DNA from: Dehalococcoidia bacterium
GTDB lineage: Bacteria; Chloroflexota; Dehalococcoidia; Lucifugimonadales; UBA3495
Assembly (NCBI GenBank): GCA_022827095.1
Contig: JAJDTP010000005.1
Location: 62,001 to 126,000 of the forward strand
Direction: 5' to 3'
Length of the DNA: 64,000 nt
In this document: positions 9,645 through 18,209 of the stretch, in pieces
Layout: every line of letters starts with the position of its first letter
Position numbering within the stretch: position 1 is the stretch's first letter
Made by a program: the position numbers and the translations under genes
Notes under the pieces: generated by a model
Told to the model about the DNA's origin: nothing
What the model saw: the letters and a program-made list of their open reading frames with translations, nothing else
Database searches by the model: none

Positions 9645-10304
9645 TTAATCGGCGGCGTCCAGCATGTCCAGGAACTTGTGGACGTCGTCGAAGGCCGGAC
9701 TGTCCCATGGGATGACGCCGGCGGCCAAAGCGTTGCCGGTCAGCAGGGTAGGGTCATCTCGGTTCGCCGCCAAGAAGGCACGCAGGCGGGCTTTGCTTTC
9801 CTGTCTGGGAACGTGGCCAATTGATTGCAGGCAATCGAAGTAGCGGCTGACGCAAGGCATTGCGGGCGCGCCATTAACTGCGTCAAGGCACAAGGATTCT
9901 AGGTCGCCTGGCGAGCCGTTATCCGGCATGATGTACACAGAAGACAAGATAACAGCCCCATCGAGTATCCCATTTGCAGATACCATCGGCGCCGCGGGAA
10001 TAGGTAGACCGGCGCGACGCAAAGATTCGGCAACGCTTTGGAACGCACGGTCATAATAATCATCGGCATCTCTCACTACGCCAATGATTCGGACGATATC
10101 GATAGCCCTGACACGGGGAACGAGGATGTCCGTCAAAAAATCGCCTAATTTGTTCTTCCCGCCGAATTCGATGATCTGCACACCTTCGCTACCGCGAAGT
10201 TCGATGATCCGGCGGAAAAAATGAAAATCGTCGTTTCCCTCGACCAGAAGCAACCGAGGCTGTTCTATTTCGAAGCTCGCAGCCAACCTGGATGGGCTGA
10301 CCAT
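9645..10304 (-). CDS. DUF3226 TOPRIM-like protein, second gene of ATPase pair
   Basis: A 219-residue protein of the DUF3226 type. It shows the acidic pattern of a TOPRIM-like fold: Glu22 in LLLVEGNDDFHFF, then IIGVVRDADDYY with Asp79 and Asp81 (DxD), then MPDNGSPGDLESL (126-138), the usual DUF3226 block. TOPRIM folds hydrolyse or rejoin phosphodiester bonds. Its start codon overlaps the stop of the ATPase gene (TGATG), so the two are translationally coupled. The pairing resembles OLD/PARIS modules, where a TOPRIM nuclease is released by an ABC-type ATPase. Function inferred, not shown. Confidence 0.75.
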   Translation of the reverse strand: MVSPSRLAASFEIEQPRLLLVEGNDDFHFFRRIIELRGSEGVQIIEFGGKNKLGDFLTDILVPRVRAIDIVRIIGVVRDADDYYDRAFQSVAESLRRAGLPIPAAPMVSANGILDGAVILSSVYIMPDNGSPGDLESLCLDAVNGAPAMPCVSRYFDCLQSIGHVPRQESKARLRAFLAANRDDPTLLTGNALAAGVIPWDSPAFDDVHKFLDMLDAAD

Positions 10305-11434
10305 CAGCGCAACTCCCAGAAATATTCGATGTTGGTATCCAACGCCTTCTTCTTGTACGTCGTTGCCTTTACCGGTTCGGAGGGAGTTCGCCGGTACAGG
10401 TGATGCAAGTGCAACTCGTCAGATTCCGTGAAAGCACTGTCAGCGGCGACGATGCACTCGTAGCTATGGGTAGTTGCAAAGACTTGGACGTTGAATTCCC
10501 GGGACAGTCGATTTACTGCTTGCCACACGTCAACCAGTGCCGAGTGGTGCAATCCGTTTTCAATCTCATCCACCATGATGGACCCGTCACTCACTTCCGC
10601 AAAGGCCAACGTCAACTCGAGGAGCCTGGAAAATCCGCTTCCCATTAGAGCGATAGGAATAATCCTACCAGCTCCCACGTCCCCGTAAATTAGCGCGGAG
10701 CCTTCGGCACTCGGTACAGCCGTAAGACGCCGCAGACGGGGTTCGATCAAGCGCATGACGCCTTCTACATCACTGATGTAACCGGCGATTTCCGCTCGTC
10801 CGAACCGAGCGGCTAACTCAGGTGGCGCGATGCGCCCGAGTGATTGCATGAACACGCTGCTCTTTCGGTCCGCACTACTTAGTCCGCGCTCGGCACGCAC
10901 GGTGGGCACGTTGCCATCAAACTGGATACCAGGGGCAACGGGCAAATCGAAAGGCAAAGGGGTAAGCTCCACCCAAGCGCGGGAGGCAAATGTCTGCCCG
11001 GAATCGTCCTCATAATCGAACAAGATTTCGTGATCGGACATGTTGTCGGACGGAGACCTTCGGTTTTCCCCAGCAGCCGAGATGGCTGGGGTCAGGGTAG
11101 TTGTTCTGTCCGCGATGCGGCGGCGGATAATGGTCAAAATCCCGGAGGTCGAACCGCCATTACGTGACCCAGCGAGTTTGATAGGCAGGTCAGTTTGGTA
11201 GTCCCTGAACAACTCAGAAAATAACTCTCCCGGTTCGCTGGTAGGCAAGCCTCGCCAAATATTGATCCTCTGAGCTAAATCAGGGGTATTTTGCCCGCTG
11301 TGCAACCATATCGCTTCCAACAACGCCGTCTTGCCGGCGTTGTTTTGGCCCGTGATCAGGTTGACGCGGGCCAGAGGTTCCACCGTCAACTGGTCAAACA
11401 GGCGGAAGTTTTCGATGCTGAAGGAGGTGTACAT
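10304..11434 (-). CDS. ABC/SMC-type AAA_15/21 ATPase, first gene of pair
   Basis: A 376-residue ATPase opening with FSIENFRLFDQLTVEPLARV, the typical OLD/RecF-like start. Walker A is GQNNAGKT (29-36), a signature-like MGSGFSRLLELT lies at about 264-275, Walker B is IMVDEIENGLHH (286-297) and the H-loop is FATTHSYE (319-326). No long coiled coil is seen between the two halves; the 60-250 region is a poorly conserved insertion. The ATG at 11434 is chosen because it gives the canonical N-terminus. The upstream CoA transferase gene ends 14 bp before, so it may share that transcript. Stop overlaps the DUF3226 start by 1 nt. Confidence 0.82.
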   Translation of the reverse strand: MYTSFSIENFRLFDQLTVEPLARVNLITGQNNAGKTALLEAIWLHSGQNTPDLAQRINIWRGLPTSEPGELFSELFRDYQTDLPIKLAGSRNGGSTSGILTIIRRRIADRTTTLTPAISAAGENRRSPSDNMSDHEILFDYEDDSGQTFASRAWVELTPLPFDLPVAPGIQFDGNVPTVRAERGLSSADRKSSVFMQSLGRIAPPELAARFGRAEIAGYISDVEGVMRLIEPRLRRLTAVPSAEGSALIYGDVGAGRIIPIALMGSGFSRLLELTLAFAEVSDGSIMVDEIENGLHHSALVDVWQAVNRLSREFNVQVFATTHSYECIVAADSAFTESDELHLHHLYRRTPSEPVKATTYKKKALDTNIEYFWELR

Positions 11435-11448
11435 CGTTCGCCGTAATG

Positions 11449-12138
11449 CTACGCCGGCCGCACCCGCATTTCCCGCAGGTCGTCGGCGATGATCAGCTTG
11501 GCTTCGGTCTGCTCCTGGATGTCTTCGGGGGACCAGCCGGGGGCGTGTTCGCGCAGGACGAAGCCGTCCTCGGTGATTTCGAACAGGCCCAGGTCGGTGG
11601 CCAGCAACTTGACCACACCCGGCGCGGTGATGGGCAGGGTACACTGCTTGAGCACGCGAGGCGCGCCGTTGCGCTGGTTGTGTTCCATGGCGATGAACAC
11701 GCGCTTGGCGCACGCGGCCAGGTCCATTGCGCCACCGATGCCGCCGCCCTTGCGCACCGGGATGCGCCAGTTGGCGAAGTCGCCGTTTTCCGACACTTCG
11801 TAGGCGCCCATCACCGTCACGTCGACCATGCCTTTTCGGATAATCCCGAAGGAATCGGCGTGGTGCACGATGGCCATGCCCGGCAATGCAACCACGTTCT
11901 GGCCGCCGGCGTTGACGAGGTGCCGGTCTTCTTCCCCGGCCGGAGCCAGCGGACCGAAACCGATCACCCCGTTTTCGGAATGAAAGATGATCTCCTTGTC
12001 CGGCTCAGACTCCAGGTAGTTGGAGCAAAGAGTTGGCATCCCCACGCCCAGATTCACGATCCAACCGTCCTGGAACTCCATGGCGAGGCGGTCGCACATG
12101 GTTTGCCTGGAAAGGCGGGGTTTGTCCGCGGTAGTCAT
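11449..12138 (-). CDS. 3-oxoacid CoA-transferase subunit B-like
   Basis: Beta subunit of a family I CoA transferase, 229 residues. The catalytic glutamate lies in the SENG motif (HSENGVIGFGP), and GGIGGAMDLAACAKRVFIAMEH follows as in ScoB/AtoA-type subunits. Such enzymes move CoA between an acyl-CoA and a free acid such as acetoacetate or another short or medium-chain acid; the substrate is not readable. ATG at 12138, 67 bp downstream of the A subunit gene. Confidence 0.9.
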   Translation of the reverse strand: MTTADKPRLSRQTMCDRLAMEFQDGWIVNLGVGMPTLCSNYLESEPDKEIIFHSENGVIGFGPLAPAGEEDRHLVNAGGQNVVALPGMAIVHHADSFGIIRKGMVDVTVMGAYEVSENGDFANWRIPVRKGGGIGGAMDLAACAKRVFIAMEHNQRNGAPRVLKQCTLPITAPGVVKLLATDLGLFEITEDGFVLREHAPGWSPEDIQEQTEAKLIIADDLREMRVRPA

Positions 12139-12205
12139 CGCAGTACTCCTTGTGTTCTTTATCGCGCACGAGATACGGCGCCGGTGGTGGGGTGAACCAA
12201 CCTCG

Positions 12206-12904
12206 TCAGTCCCAGATCCCGTCTTCCGGGATCTTTACCAGCCGGTCAACGTAGATTCCCGGGACGTGGACGCAGTCCGGATCGATCTCCCCAGGTTCGA
12301 CGATGCTGTCCTCGACCTCGACCACGGTGATGTCGGCGGCCATGGCCATAACGGGGTTGAAGTTGCGTTGAGTCAGGCGGAACTGCAGGTTGCCGAAGGT
12401 GTCCGCCCGGTAAGCGCGGATCAGGGCGAAGTCGGCCGGCAACGGATATTCCAGCACGTAGGTGCGCCCGTTGATTTCCCGGTGCTCCTTGCCTTCCGCC
12501 AGTTCGGTCCCGACGCTGGCCGGCGTGTAGAACGCGCCAATGCCGGCCGCGGCGGCCCGCATGCGCTCGGCCAGGGTGCCCTGCGGGACCAGCTCCGCGT
12601 CCAGCTCGTCGTCGTTGTACATCTGCACGAAGGGCGTGATCTGCGACGGGTGAGTCGGAGCCGTGAACGCGCAGATCATCTTCTTCACCTGGCGCGCTTC
12701 GATCAGCGTACCGACGTCAACGCGGTCATCCAGCGAACCGGCGTTGTTTGAAATCCCGGTGAGGTCCTTGACGCCCAGCCGATGCACTGCGGCCAGAAGG
12801 TTGCGGGCCAGACCTACGTTGCCAAAACCGGGTGACATGAAGGTCATGCCGTCTTTCATGTCGGCCACGGCGGAGTCGAAATCGGGGAAAACCTTGTTCT
12901 TCAT
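12206..12904 (-). CDS. 3-oxoacid CoA-transferase subunit A-like
   Basis: Alpha subunit partner, 232 residues from the ATG at 12904. It has FMSPGFGNVGLARNLLAAV near the N-terminus and LTGISNNAGSLD, the positions of the glycine-rich CoA-binding loops in family I enzymes, then GTLAERMRAAAAGIGAFYTPASVGTELAEGKE, a hallmark of the A subunit. A longer frame upstream lacks family similarity and is rejected. It is the first gene of an operon with subunit B, possibly continuing to the ATPase/DUF3226 pair. Confidence 0.9.
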   Translation of the reverse strand: MKNKVFPDFDSAVADMKDGMTFMSPGFGNVGLARNLLAAVHRLGVKDLTGISNNAGSLDDRVDVGTLIEARQVKKMICAFTAPTHPSQITPFVQMYNDDELDAELVPQGTLAERMRAAAAGIGAFYTPASVGTELAEGKEHREINGRTYVLEYPLPADFALIRAYRADTFGNLQFRLTQRNFNPVMAMAADITVVEVEDSIVEPGEIDPDCVHVPGIYVDRLVKIPEDGIWD

Positions 12905-12985
12905 TGGGGTGGGCTCCCATTCCTGGTGTCGCCGCGGATGTCCTGTGGCGATGCCGTCGTCGCCAGCGGCGCGACGGGTGCGGCC

Positions 12986-13013
12986 ATTATACAAGCAACA
13001 TAACCTCTGGCAA
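12986..13013 (-). promoter_or_regulatory. Promoter of the CoA transferase operon
   Basis: On the minus strand TTGCCA (13013-13008) and TATAAT (12991-12986) are separated by 16 bp. The leader to the ATG at 12904 is about 75 nt. Confidence 0.7.
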
Positions 13014-13072
13014 CGCGATTGATTACGCCGGCTGCGAACGGCGCGGTCGACTCGGGGAAGGCCTTGTGCTTA

Positions 13073-13987
13073 TCAACTACTGCCGTCCGCGCCGGTCTGC
13101 AACCTGAGTGGCGCAATCGGGTTGGCGTCATGAGGAGGCAGCTCGAGGTCTCGAGTGCGGCCGCGCCAACGGTCCGCCAGAGGCCAGGACAGCAACGGGG
13201 ATTGACCCGCGCCGTCGCCGGCATAGGGAGTGTTGCAATTCCCGGCGTCCTGATCGTCGTCGGGGTTGTCACCGTCCGGGCGCCACGGCCACGGGAGATG
13301 CCGCCGCCAGGGATCGGAGCCGCCGTACCCGTTCGCCTCGGCGACCACGGCCATCACCTGGTGGGGACGGTACACGCGGTGCGTGGGCTGCTCCGCCAGG
13401 ATCGCATCTTGGTCGATGGTTGCCCAAAGGGCGGCGACGGACGTCGCGCCGACGCTGCGGGCGCAGGCGATGTCCTGGGGTCCGTCACCGACGTACATGG
13501 CGTCGGCCGGGTCGACGGCCATTGTGTCCAGGACGTCCAGCAAGCCGTCCGGCGCCGGCTTGTAGGGTCGGTCGTCAGTCTTGAAGTTGGCGTATTCCAC
13601 AAGCGGGGCGAGGCCGGATTCGCGAAGCTCGATCTCCCCGAAGTATGGGATCTTGTCGGACAGTATGCCCACGCGTATCCCGTGCCGCCGGAAGGCGTTC
13701 AGCAGCGTGGCAACTCCCGGGTACAGGTAGCGGCGATGACCGTCAATCGCGTGGTAATGGCTCAGGTAGATGGGTAGGATGCCATCCAACTCGTCCTGTG
13801 CGTCCGGACGACTGCCGAAGAACCAGAGGAGATGTTGGTGAAAGGGACGATGAAATTCGGCCGCTACCGCCTCAGCAGTGGGCGGAGCGATACCCAGTTC
13901 GGCTGCGGTGTTTTCCATCAGCCCGAGGTGGATGCCCCAACTGTTCCACAGGGTCAGGTCCCAGTCAAAGACAACCGCCTGCATCAC
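13073..13987 (-). CDS. HAD-superfamily hydrolase with long C-terminal tail
   Basis: Phosphatase-like HAD protein. Motif I is VVFDWDLTLWN with the nucleophile Asp, motif II is GILSDK, and motif IV is MYVGDGPQDIACARSVG, with KPAPDG as the lysine motif. A helical cap lies between motifs I and II, as in phosphoglycolate phosphatase-type enzymes. The last ~75 residues (after about 228) are Pro/Asp/Arg-rich and match nothing I know; they may be a read-through extension caused by a recent loss of the original stop. Substrate unknown. Confidence 0.8.
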   Translation of the reverse strand: MMQAVVFDWDLTLWNSWGIHLGLMENTAAELGIAPPTAEAVAAEFHRPFHQHLLWFFGSRPDAQDELDGILPIYLSHYHAIDGHRRYLYPGVATLLNAFRRHGIRVGILSDKIPYFGEIELRESGLAPLVEYANFKTDDRPYKPAPDGLLDVLDTMAVDPADAMYVGDGPQDIACARSVGATSVAALWATIDQDAILAEQPTHRVYRPHQVMAVVAEANGYGGSDPWRRHLPWPWRPDGDNPDDDQDAGNCNTPYAGDGAGQSPLLSWPLADRWRGRTRDLELPPHDANPIAPLRLQTGADGSS

Positions 13988-14046
13988 CGCCTCCGATGGT
14001 CCGGCTAGACTGCGCCGGATTCGCGTGCCAGGACTATGTCGCGTTC

Positions 14047-14850
14047 CTAGCAGTGACCCGGGTGTGCCTGCCCGCCGCCCTGGTAGTCGATGGCGCTGGG
14101 CATCACGGTGGTGCCGGGGTGATCCGCCCGCCCGAGCTTGACCGTAACCGCGCCGCTGGCATAGTGCAGGACTCCGCTGACTTCGAGGGTGGGAGAATCG
14201 GCAAGGTAGGTGATGTCACCGTTGGCTTCCACCCGGAAGGGACGGTCGTGGCCGGGATAGATGGTGTTGGCGGCGGACACGATTTTCTGGATGCTGGCCC
14301 GGGCGTCGGCCTCGCTCCAGAAAATGATCGCCGGCGTTCCTCTCCCGATTGCACCGGCGTCGGACATGGCGTCGCCGCCGATACACACCGTGCCGGCCTC
14401 GGTCTCGACCACCACGCTGATGTGCCCGCGCGTGTGCCCTGGCGTTTCGATGATGCGCACGCCAGGTTCCAACTCAGTTTCTCCGCTGACCGCGTTGACC
14501 CTCTGCTGCAGCAGGGTGTCCGCGAAATACCTCGCAGTGGCCAGGTCGCCAACCCGGGGATTGCGGCTGTATTCCAACTCGTCGGCGTGGATTACGATTT
14601 CCGCGTTGGGGAAAAGGTCGGTATTCTGGGAGTGGTCCCAGTGCGAGTGGGTCAGGATCACCCGCCCGATGTCGTCGGTGGAAATCCCATGCGCGGCCAG
14701 CTCGTCTACCAGCATGTTGCGGCGGCCAAAGTGAGCGACGTCGACGATCGACAGCACTTCACCTCGGATCAGGGTCACGGTGCACAACCCCAGCCGTGTT
14801 TGGTCGGTGTTGATGGAATACCCACCCATGATGATTTCCAGTTCCGGCAT
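14047..14850 (-). CDS. MBL-fold metallohydrolase
   Basis: A 267-residue metallo-beta-lactamase fold enzyme. The zinc motif HSHWDH is intact (LTHSHWDHSQNTDLF), followed by TPGHTRGHISVV, GGDAMSD (bridging Asp) and YPGHDRPF (last His). The layout is that of lactonase/glyoxalase-like enzymes of the family; substrate unknown. ATG at 14850, with the conserved -10 box at 14904-14909 upstream. Confidence 0.85.
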   Translation of the reverse strand: MPELEIIMGGYSINTDQTRLGLCTVTLIRGEVLSIVDVAHFGRRNMLVDELAAHGISTDDIGRVILTHSHWDHSQNTDLFPNAEIVIHADELEYSRNPRVGDLATARYFADTLLQQRVNAVSGETELEPGVRIIETPGHTRGHISVVVETEAGTVCIGGDAMSDAGAIGRGTPAIIFWSEADARASIQKIVSAANTIYPGHDRPFRVEANGDITYLADSPTLEVSGVLHYASGAVTVKLGRADHPGTTVMPSAIDYQGGGQAHPGHC

Positions 14851-14903
14851 AATGTCCCTCCGCCAGAAGTCGCAAGTCGCTGTTGAACAGCCTGGTCGGC
14901 GCG

Positions 14904-14909
14904 ATTATA
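14904..14909 (-). promoter_or_regulatory. -10 box of the MBL-fold gene
   Basis: Minus-strand TATAAT followed by CGCG, 53 bp upstream of the ATG. No clear -35 at 16-18 bp. Confidence 0.5.
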
Positions 14910-14958
14910 GCACCGCGCTATCTGCGACTCGGCGAATCCACTGCCCAGTTACGATCAG

Positions 14959-16491
14959 ATGACGCCCTCCGCTGAAATCGTTTTGCTCAACGGGAAATTT
15001 CCCGTCGGAATGGGCAACCGTACGGCGCTGGCCGTAGCCGGCGGACAGGTCGTGGCGATTGGGGACGACCGTGAGATCCGCCGGTTGGCGACGCTGAAGT
15101 CGACCGTTCTGAACTGCGGCGGCCGCACCGTGATCCCGGGCATCGTCGATGCACACTGCCACCTGTTGGCAACCGCCGCCATTGGCCTGCGGGTGGATTG
15201 CCGGCCGGCTGTGACGCGCGACGTCGCCGCAATAGTCCGCGCGCTGCGCAACTCCGCGGCCTCCAAAGACGGTTGGATACGAGGCCACGGGTACGACGAC
15301 TCTCCCCTCGGCTTGGGGCGGCATCTGAACCGCCACGACCTGGACCGCGTTGCCACGGACCGACCCGTACGGGTGGACCACCGCTCTGGACACGCTTGCG
15401 CGCTGAACAGCCACGCACTGGCGACAGTCGGCATTGACCGCCTGACACCGGACCCGCCGGGTGGGGTGATCGCGAGGGATGACTACGGCGAGCCGACCGG
15501 CCTGCTGCTGGAGATGGACGATTGGCTCCGGGACCGCGCCCGAGTATCCGAGGACCCGTCACCGGGGCAGATGCGGCAGGCTGTTCGTGATTTGGGCAAC
15601 AGGTTGCTGGCCTACGGCATTACCGCCGTCACAGACGCTGGGCCGAGCAACGGCCTGGAACGTTGGCGGTACTTCGAGGAGACGACGGCCGACGGCACGC
15701 TGCCCCTGCGAGTGACCATGATGGTCGGTTTCGACCGGTTGGAGGAAATCCAGGCGGCCGGGCTGGGCTACGGGGCCACCGCTAACGGGGGGGCGCTGGT
15801 CTTGGGCAATGCCAAGATCATGCTCACCGCGTCGACCGGGCAACTGCGTCCCGACCCGGCTCAGTTGGCGGAGATGGTCGTGTACGCCCACGAGCTTGGA
15901 TTTCCCGTGGCCATCCACTCGGTGGAGCGCGACGCCGTCGTCGCGGCTGCGCTGGCCATCGGCGACGCCCCGCCGGTCAAGGCCGGCTATGGCAGCCGGG
16001 TTCGGGACCGCATCGAGCACTGCGCCGAGTGTCCGCCCGACGTTCTCGAGCTGGTAGCCCAAAGCGGCGCTATGGCGGTGCCCAATCCGGGGTTTTTGCA
16101 CTACGACGGCGAGCGATACCTCAGTACCGTTGCAACCGATTTGTTACCGCACCTCTATCCAGTGGGAGCGCTGGTCGCTCGCAGAATTCCCACCGCTCTG
16201 GGTTCCGACGCGCCGGTTATCGAGCCCAATCCGTGGGCGTCGATGGCGGCTGCGTTGTCTCGCCAATCGGCCGGCGGGGCTGATATCGGAGGGATGAAAG
16301 CGCCGTCGGCGGCCGAAGCCCTGGTGCTGCACTCCGGTCAACGGCGCATCACGCCCGGAATGCCAGCGGACCTGGCTGTGGTGCAACCCGACCCGCTTAT
16401 GATTTCGTCGGCTGATTTACCCAATGTGCGTTCCGCGGCGACCATCGTTGCCGGCCGGTTGGTTTGGCGCGACGTGCCACTTAGTCAATAA
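14959..16491 (+). CDS. YtcJ-like amidohydrolase (Amidohydro_3)
   Basis: A 510-residue amidohydrolase barrel. An N-terminal beta-sandwich segment (AEIVLLNGKF...VVAIGDD) leads into VIPGIVDAHCHL, the HxH metal motif. GHACALNSHAL, AIHSVERDAVVAA and RIEHCAECPPDVL (further metal-binding His) follow, and PTALGSDAPVIEPNPWASM carries the catalytic Asp. The closing ITPGMPADLAVVQPDPL is the usual C-terminal sandwich. The family includes N-substituted formamide deformylases and other imide or amide hydrolases. Its 3' end overlaps the convergent protease gene by 11 bp. Confidence 0.85.
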   Translation: MTPSAEIVLLNGKFPVGMGNRTALAVAGGQVVAIGDDREIRRLATLKSTVLNCGGRTVIPGIVDAHCHLLATAAIGLRVDCRPAVTRDVAAIVRALRNSAASKDGWIRGHGYDDSPLGLGRHLNRHDLDRVATDRPVRVDHRSGHACALNSHALATVGIDRLTPDPPGGVIARDDYGEPTGLLLEMDDWLRDRARVSEDPSPGQMRQAVRDLGNRLLAYGITAVTDAGPSNGLERWRYFEETTADGTLPLRVTMMVGFDRLEEIQAAGLGYGATANGGALVLGNAKIMLTASTGQLRPDPAQLAEMVVYAHELGFPVAIHSVERDAVVAAALAIGDAPPVKAGYGSRVRDRIEHCAECPPDVLELVAQSGAMAVPNPGFLHYDGERYLSTVATDLLPHLYPVGALVARRIPTALGSDAPVIEPNPWASMAAALSRQSAGGADIGGMKAPSAAEALVLHSGQRRITPGMPADLAVVQPDPLMISSADLPNVRSAATIVAGRLVWRDVPLSQ

Positions 16492-16843
16492 CCACGTCAC
16501 CGCCTTCCCACATTTGCACGGTCAGTGTGCTGCCTCTGAACAGATTTGTACCTAACAGGAACTGATTTTCCGATTCCATGACGTAGACGCCACGGTAATC
16601 CCCGTCCCAAATCACCGTGGCCTCGTAAAAATTACACTTGATTGTTTGCCCGTCAGCCAGAGTCATCTCAGTCTGGCCGGCGGGAGTGAAACCCAGTTGT
16701 CCGATGAATTCGGCGTCAAGTGTCAGGTCACTGTCGAATCCGGTATCGACTATTACTTCCCGGCGCCACCGATAGCCGTTGATGTCCAAAATTGCAACAG
16801 GCACCATGGGTTCCAAGTCTTGGTTGACGAACCCGGCAATCAC
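16481..16843 (-). CDS. Retropepsin-like clan AA aspartic protease
   Basis: A 120-residue single-domain protease-like protein with the catalytic motif VIVDTGFDSDLTL (residues about 30-42) and the hydrophobic LGTNLFRGSTLTV near the C-terminus that packs under the flap in clan AA. As in retropepsins, it would have to dimerise to form an active site. The start is a GTG at 16843 overlapping the stop of the upstream small gene (GTGA), so the two are coupled. Substrate unknown. Stand-alone versions like this recur in Chloroflexi and cyanobacteria. Confidence 0.78.
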   Translation of the reverse strand: MIAGFVNQDLEPMVPVAILDINGYRWRREVIVDTGFDSDLTLDAEFIGQLGFTPAGQTEMTLADGQTIKCNFYEATVIWDGDYRGVYVMESENQFLLGTNLFRGSTLTVQMWEGGDVVID

Positions 16844-17109
16844 AATCTGCCCCTATAATGCCCACCCGTCTTCACTGCTGCCGGATAACCGATGCGAAAG
16901 ACGAAGAACAGAGTGGGGAGCGGATGCCGTTCCCGTAACTTTTCGTTGGCGTCTCCGAACCGGTCTCCAATCGCATAGTCGCCCGTCTCGACCTCCAACG
17001 CCAAATAGCGGCCGTGTTCATGCGGTTCCAGCCTGTGCCGCAGCTCTGCATCGTAAATGGCGTGGGCGCGGGTTCCCAGATCGCTGCGCTGGTGTTTCCC
17101 GATTGCCAT
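16840..17109 (-). CDS. Small conserved partner of clan AA protease
   Basis: An 89-residue protein starting MAIGKHQRSDLGTRAHAIYD, with the core ALEVETGDYAIGDRFGDANE and a C-terminal LFFVFRIGYPAAVKTGG. I recognise the pattern 'ETGDYEID...RRPxAxxFxxRIGYxAVxxxGG' as a small family that repeatedly sits directly upstream of a clan AA aspartic protease gene, as here with a 4-nt overlap. No enzymatic motif is visible. It may be a substrate, regulator or antitoxin-like partner of the protease. ATG at 17109 chosen over a longer upstream frame that runs through a terminator hairpin. Confidence 0.65.
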   Translation of the reverse strand: MAIGKHQRSDLGTRAHAIYDAELRHRLEPHEHGRYLALEVETGDYAIGDRFGDANEKLRERHPLPTLFFVFRIGYPAAVKTGGHYRGRL

Positions 17110-17148
17110 TGTCTTCCCCTTACCCAATTTAGCACGGAGGTGAAGGAC

Positions 17149-17180
17149 TGCCGGCTCCAAAGGAGACGCTGGAGCCGGCA
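17149..17180 (-). terminator. Hairpin downstream of the PEP-mutase-like gene
   Basis: An 11-bp perfect stem (TGCCGGCTCCA with 17170-17180) around a 10-nt loop lies 24 bp beyond the stop of the gene ending at 17204. The tail is GTCCTT, without a strong T run. Confidence 0.6.
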
Positions 17181-17203
17181 ATCTCAACGTCTGCTGGGAT
17201 CAT

Positions 17204-18091
17204 TTAGTGCCCCACGCGATCCTGGAATTCCCGCTCGGTGGTGGCCGCTTCCACCGCCTGGTACTCGGGCAGGCTGATCAGCGCTTCCACCTCGGCCCGT
17301 CGCTGCGCAACCTCGGCGGCTCCGATGCCGATATGACCGGTGTCCCGCAGGCTGGTGTACGCCTGCTGGATGCCCTGCACTGCCGCGATAGCCGGCGTGG
17401 TGGCGTAGATGATGACCTTGTAGCCCAACTCCTCGTATTCCTGCACCGTGATGTCGTCGGTGCCGGCGATGACCAGCAGCGGCACGTCAGGCACGCCGGC
17501 GCGGAAGGTCGCCAAATCTTCCCGCTGACGCACGCCCCGGGGCATGACCACGTCCACTCCCAGGTCACGCAGGGCGTTGCCTCTTCGGATGGCATCTTCC
17601 ATGTCGCCCTCGACGGCGGTGAAAGAGTCGGTGCGGCCAATGATCAGGAAATCGGGGTCGCTGCGCGCCTCCAGGGCGTAGCGCATCTTTTCCAGGAACT
17701 CATCGATGGGGATCACGTGCTCCAGGCCGGCGTGGTACGACGCCCGCTTGGGGAACACCTGGTCTTCGATGTGGATGCCGGAGATGCCGGCACGCTCGAA
17801 GGTGCGCACCGTGTGCATGGTGTGAACCGGATCTCCGTAGCCGGCACCGGCGTCGCAGATCACGGGCAGCGGCACTGATTTGGCCACCCGCTGGGCGACG
17901 TCGACCTGCTCGGTCAGCGTCATCAGCGGCTCAGTGACCGCCAGGTGGGCGCCACTCATGTAGCCGCCCACGTACACGGTATCGAACCCCAGGGACTGCA
18001 CCACGCGCGCGGACATCGGATCATAAGCGCCGGGCGCGAGTATCGTTTCCCCGGCGGTCAAGCGGTTTTTCAGGTCGGAACGCAGAGACAT
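17204..18091 (-). CDS. Isocitrate lyase/PEP mutase family lyase
   Basis: A 295-residue enzyme of the PEP mutase/isocitrate lyase superfamily, including methylisocitrate lyase, oxaloacetate decarboxylase and carboxyvinyl-carboxyphosphonate phosphorylmutase. Motifs are LAPGAYDPMSARVVQSLGFDTVYVGG, LPVICDAGAGYGDP (metal-binding Asp), GIHIEDQVFPKR and IIGRTDSF. The KKCGH-type loop of true isocitrate lyases is replaced by FPKRASYHAG, so isocitrate is an unlikely substrate. The ATG at 18091 has GGAGGTG upstream. Confidence 0.85.
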   Translation of the reverse strand: MSLRSDLKNRLTAGETILAPGAYDPMSARVVQSLGFDTVYVGGYMSGAHLAVTEPLMTLTEQVDVAQRVAKSVPLPVICDAGAGYGDPVHTMHTVRTFERAGISGIHIEDQVFPKRASYHAGLEHVIPIDEFLEKMRYALEARSDPDFLIIGRTDSFTAVEGDMEDAIRRGNALRDLGVDVVMPRGVRQREDLATFRAGVPDVPLLVIAGTDDITVQEYEELGYKVIIYATTPAIAAVQGIQQAYTSLRDTGHIGIGAAEVAQRRAEVEALISLPEYQAVEAATTEREFQDRVGH

Positions 18092-18209
18092 TTGAATACA
18101 CCTCCGGTCAGGCAGGGATGATGGTTGGTATCGCGCCGTAAAGCGTACCATACCGGGGCCCGACTCATGGCCCGGGTATCGGTATGTCCACCGGGTTACC
18201 GGCTCCGCT

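Noticed and set aside
12904-12994. N-terminal extension of CoA transferase subunit A
   Set aside because: The upstream codons are Arg-rich and outside the family; the ATG at 12904 gives the normal start.
16854-16859. TATAAT on the plus strand
   Set aside because: It lies inside the 3' end of the minus-strand partner gene and no plus-strand gene follows.
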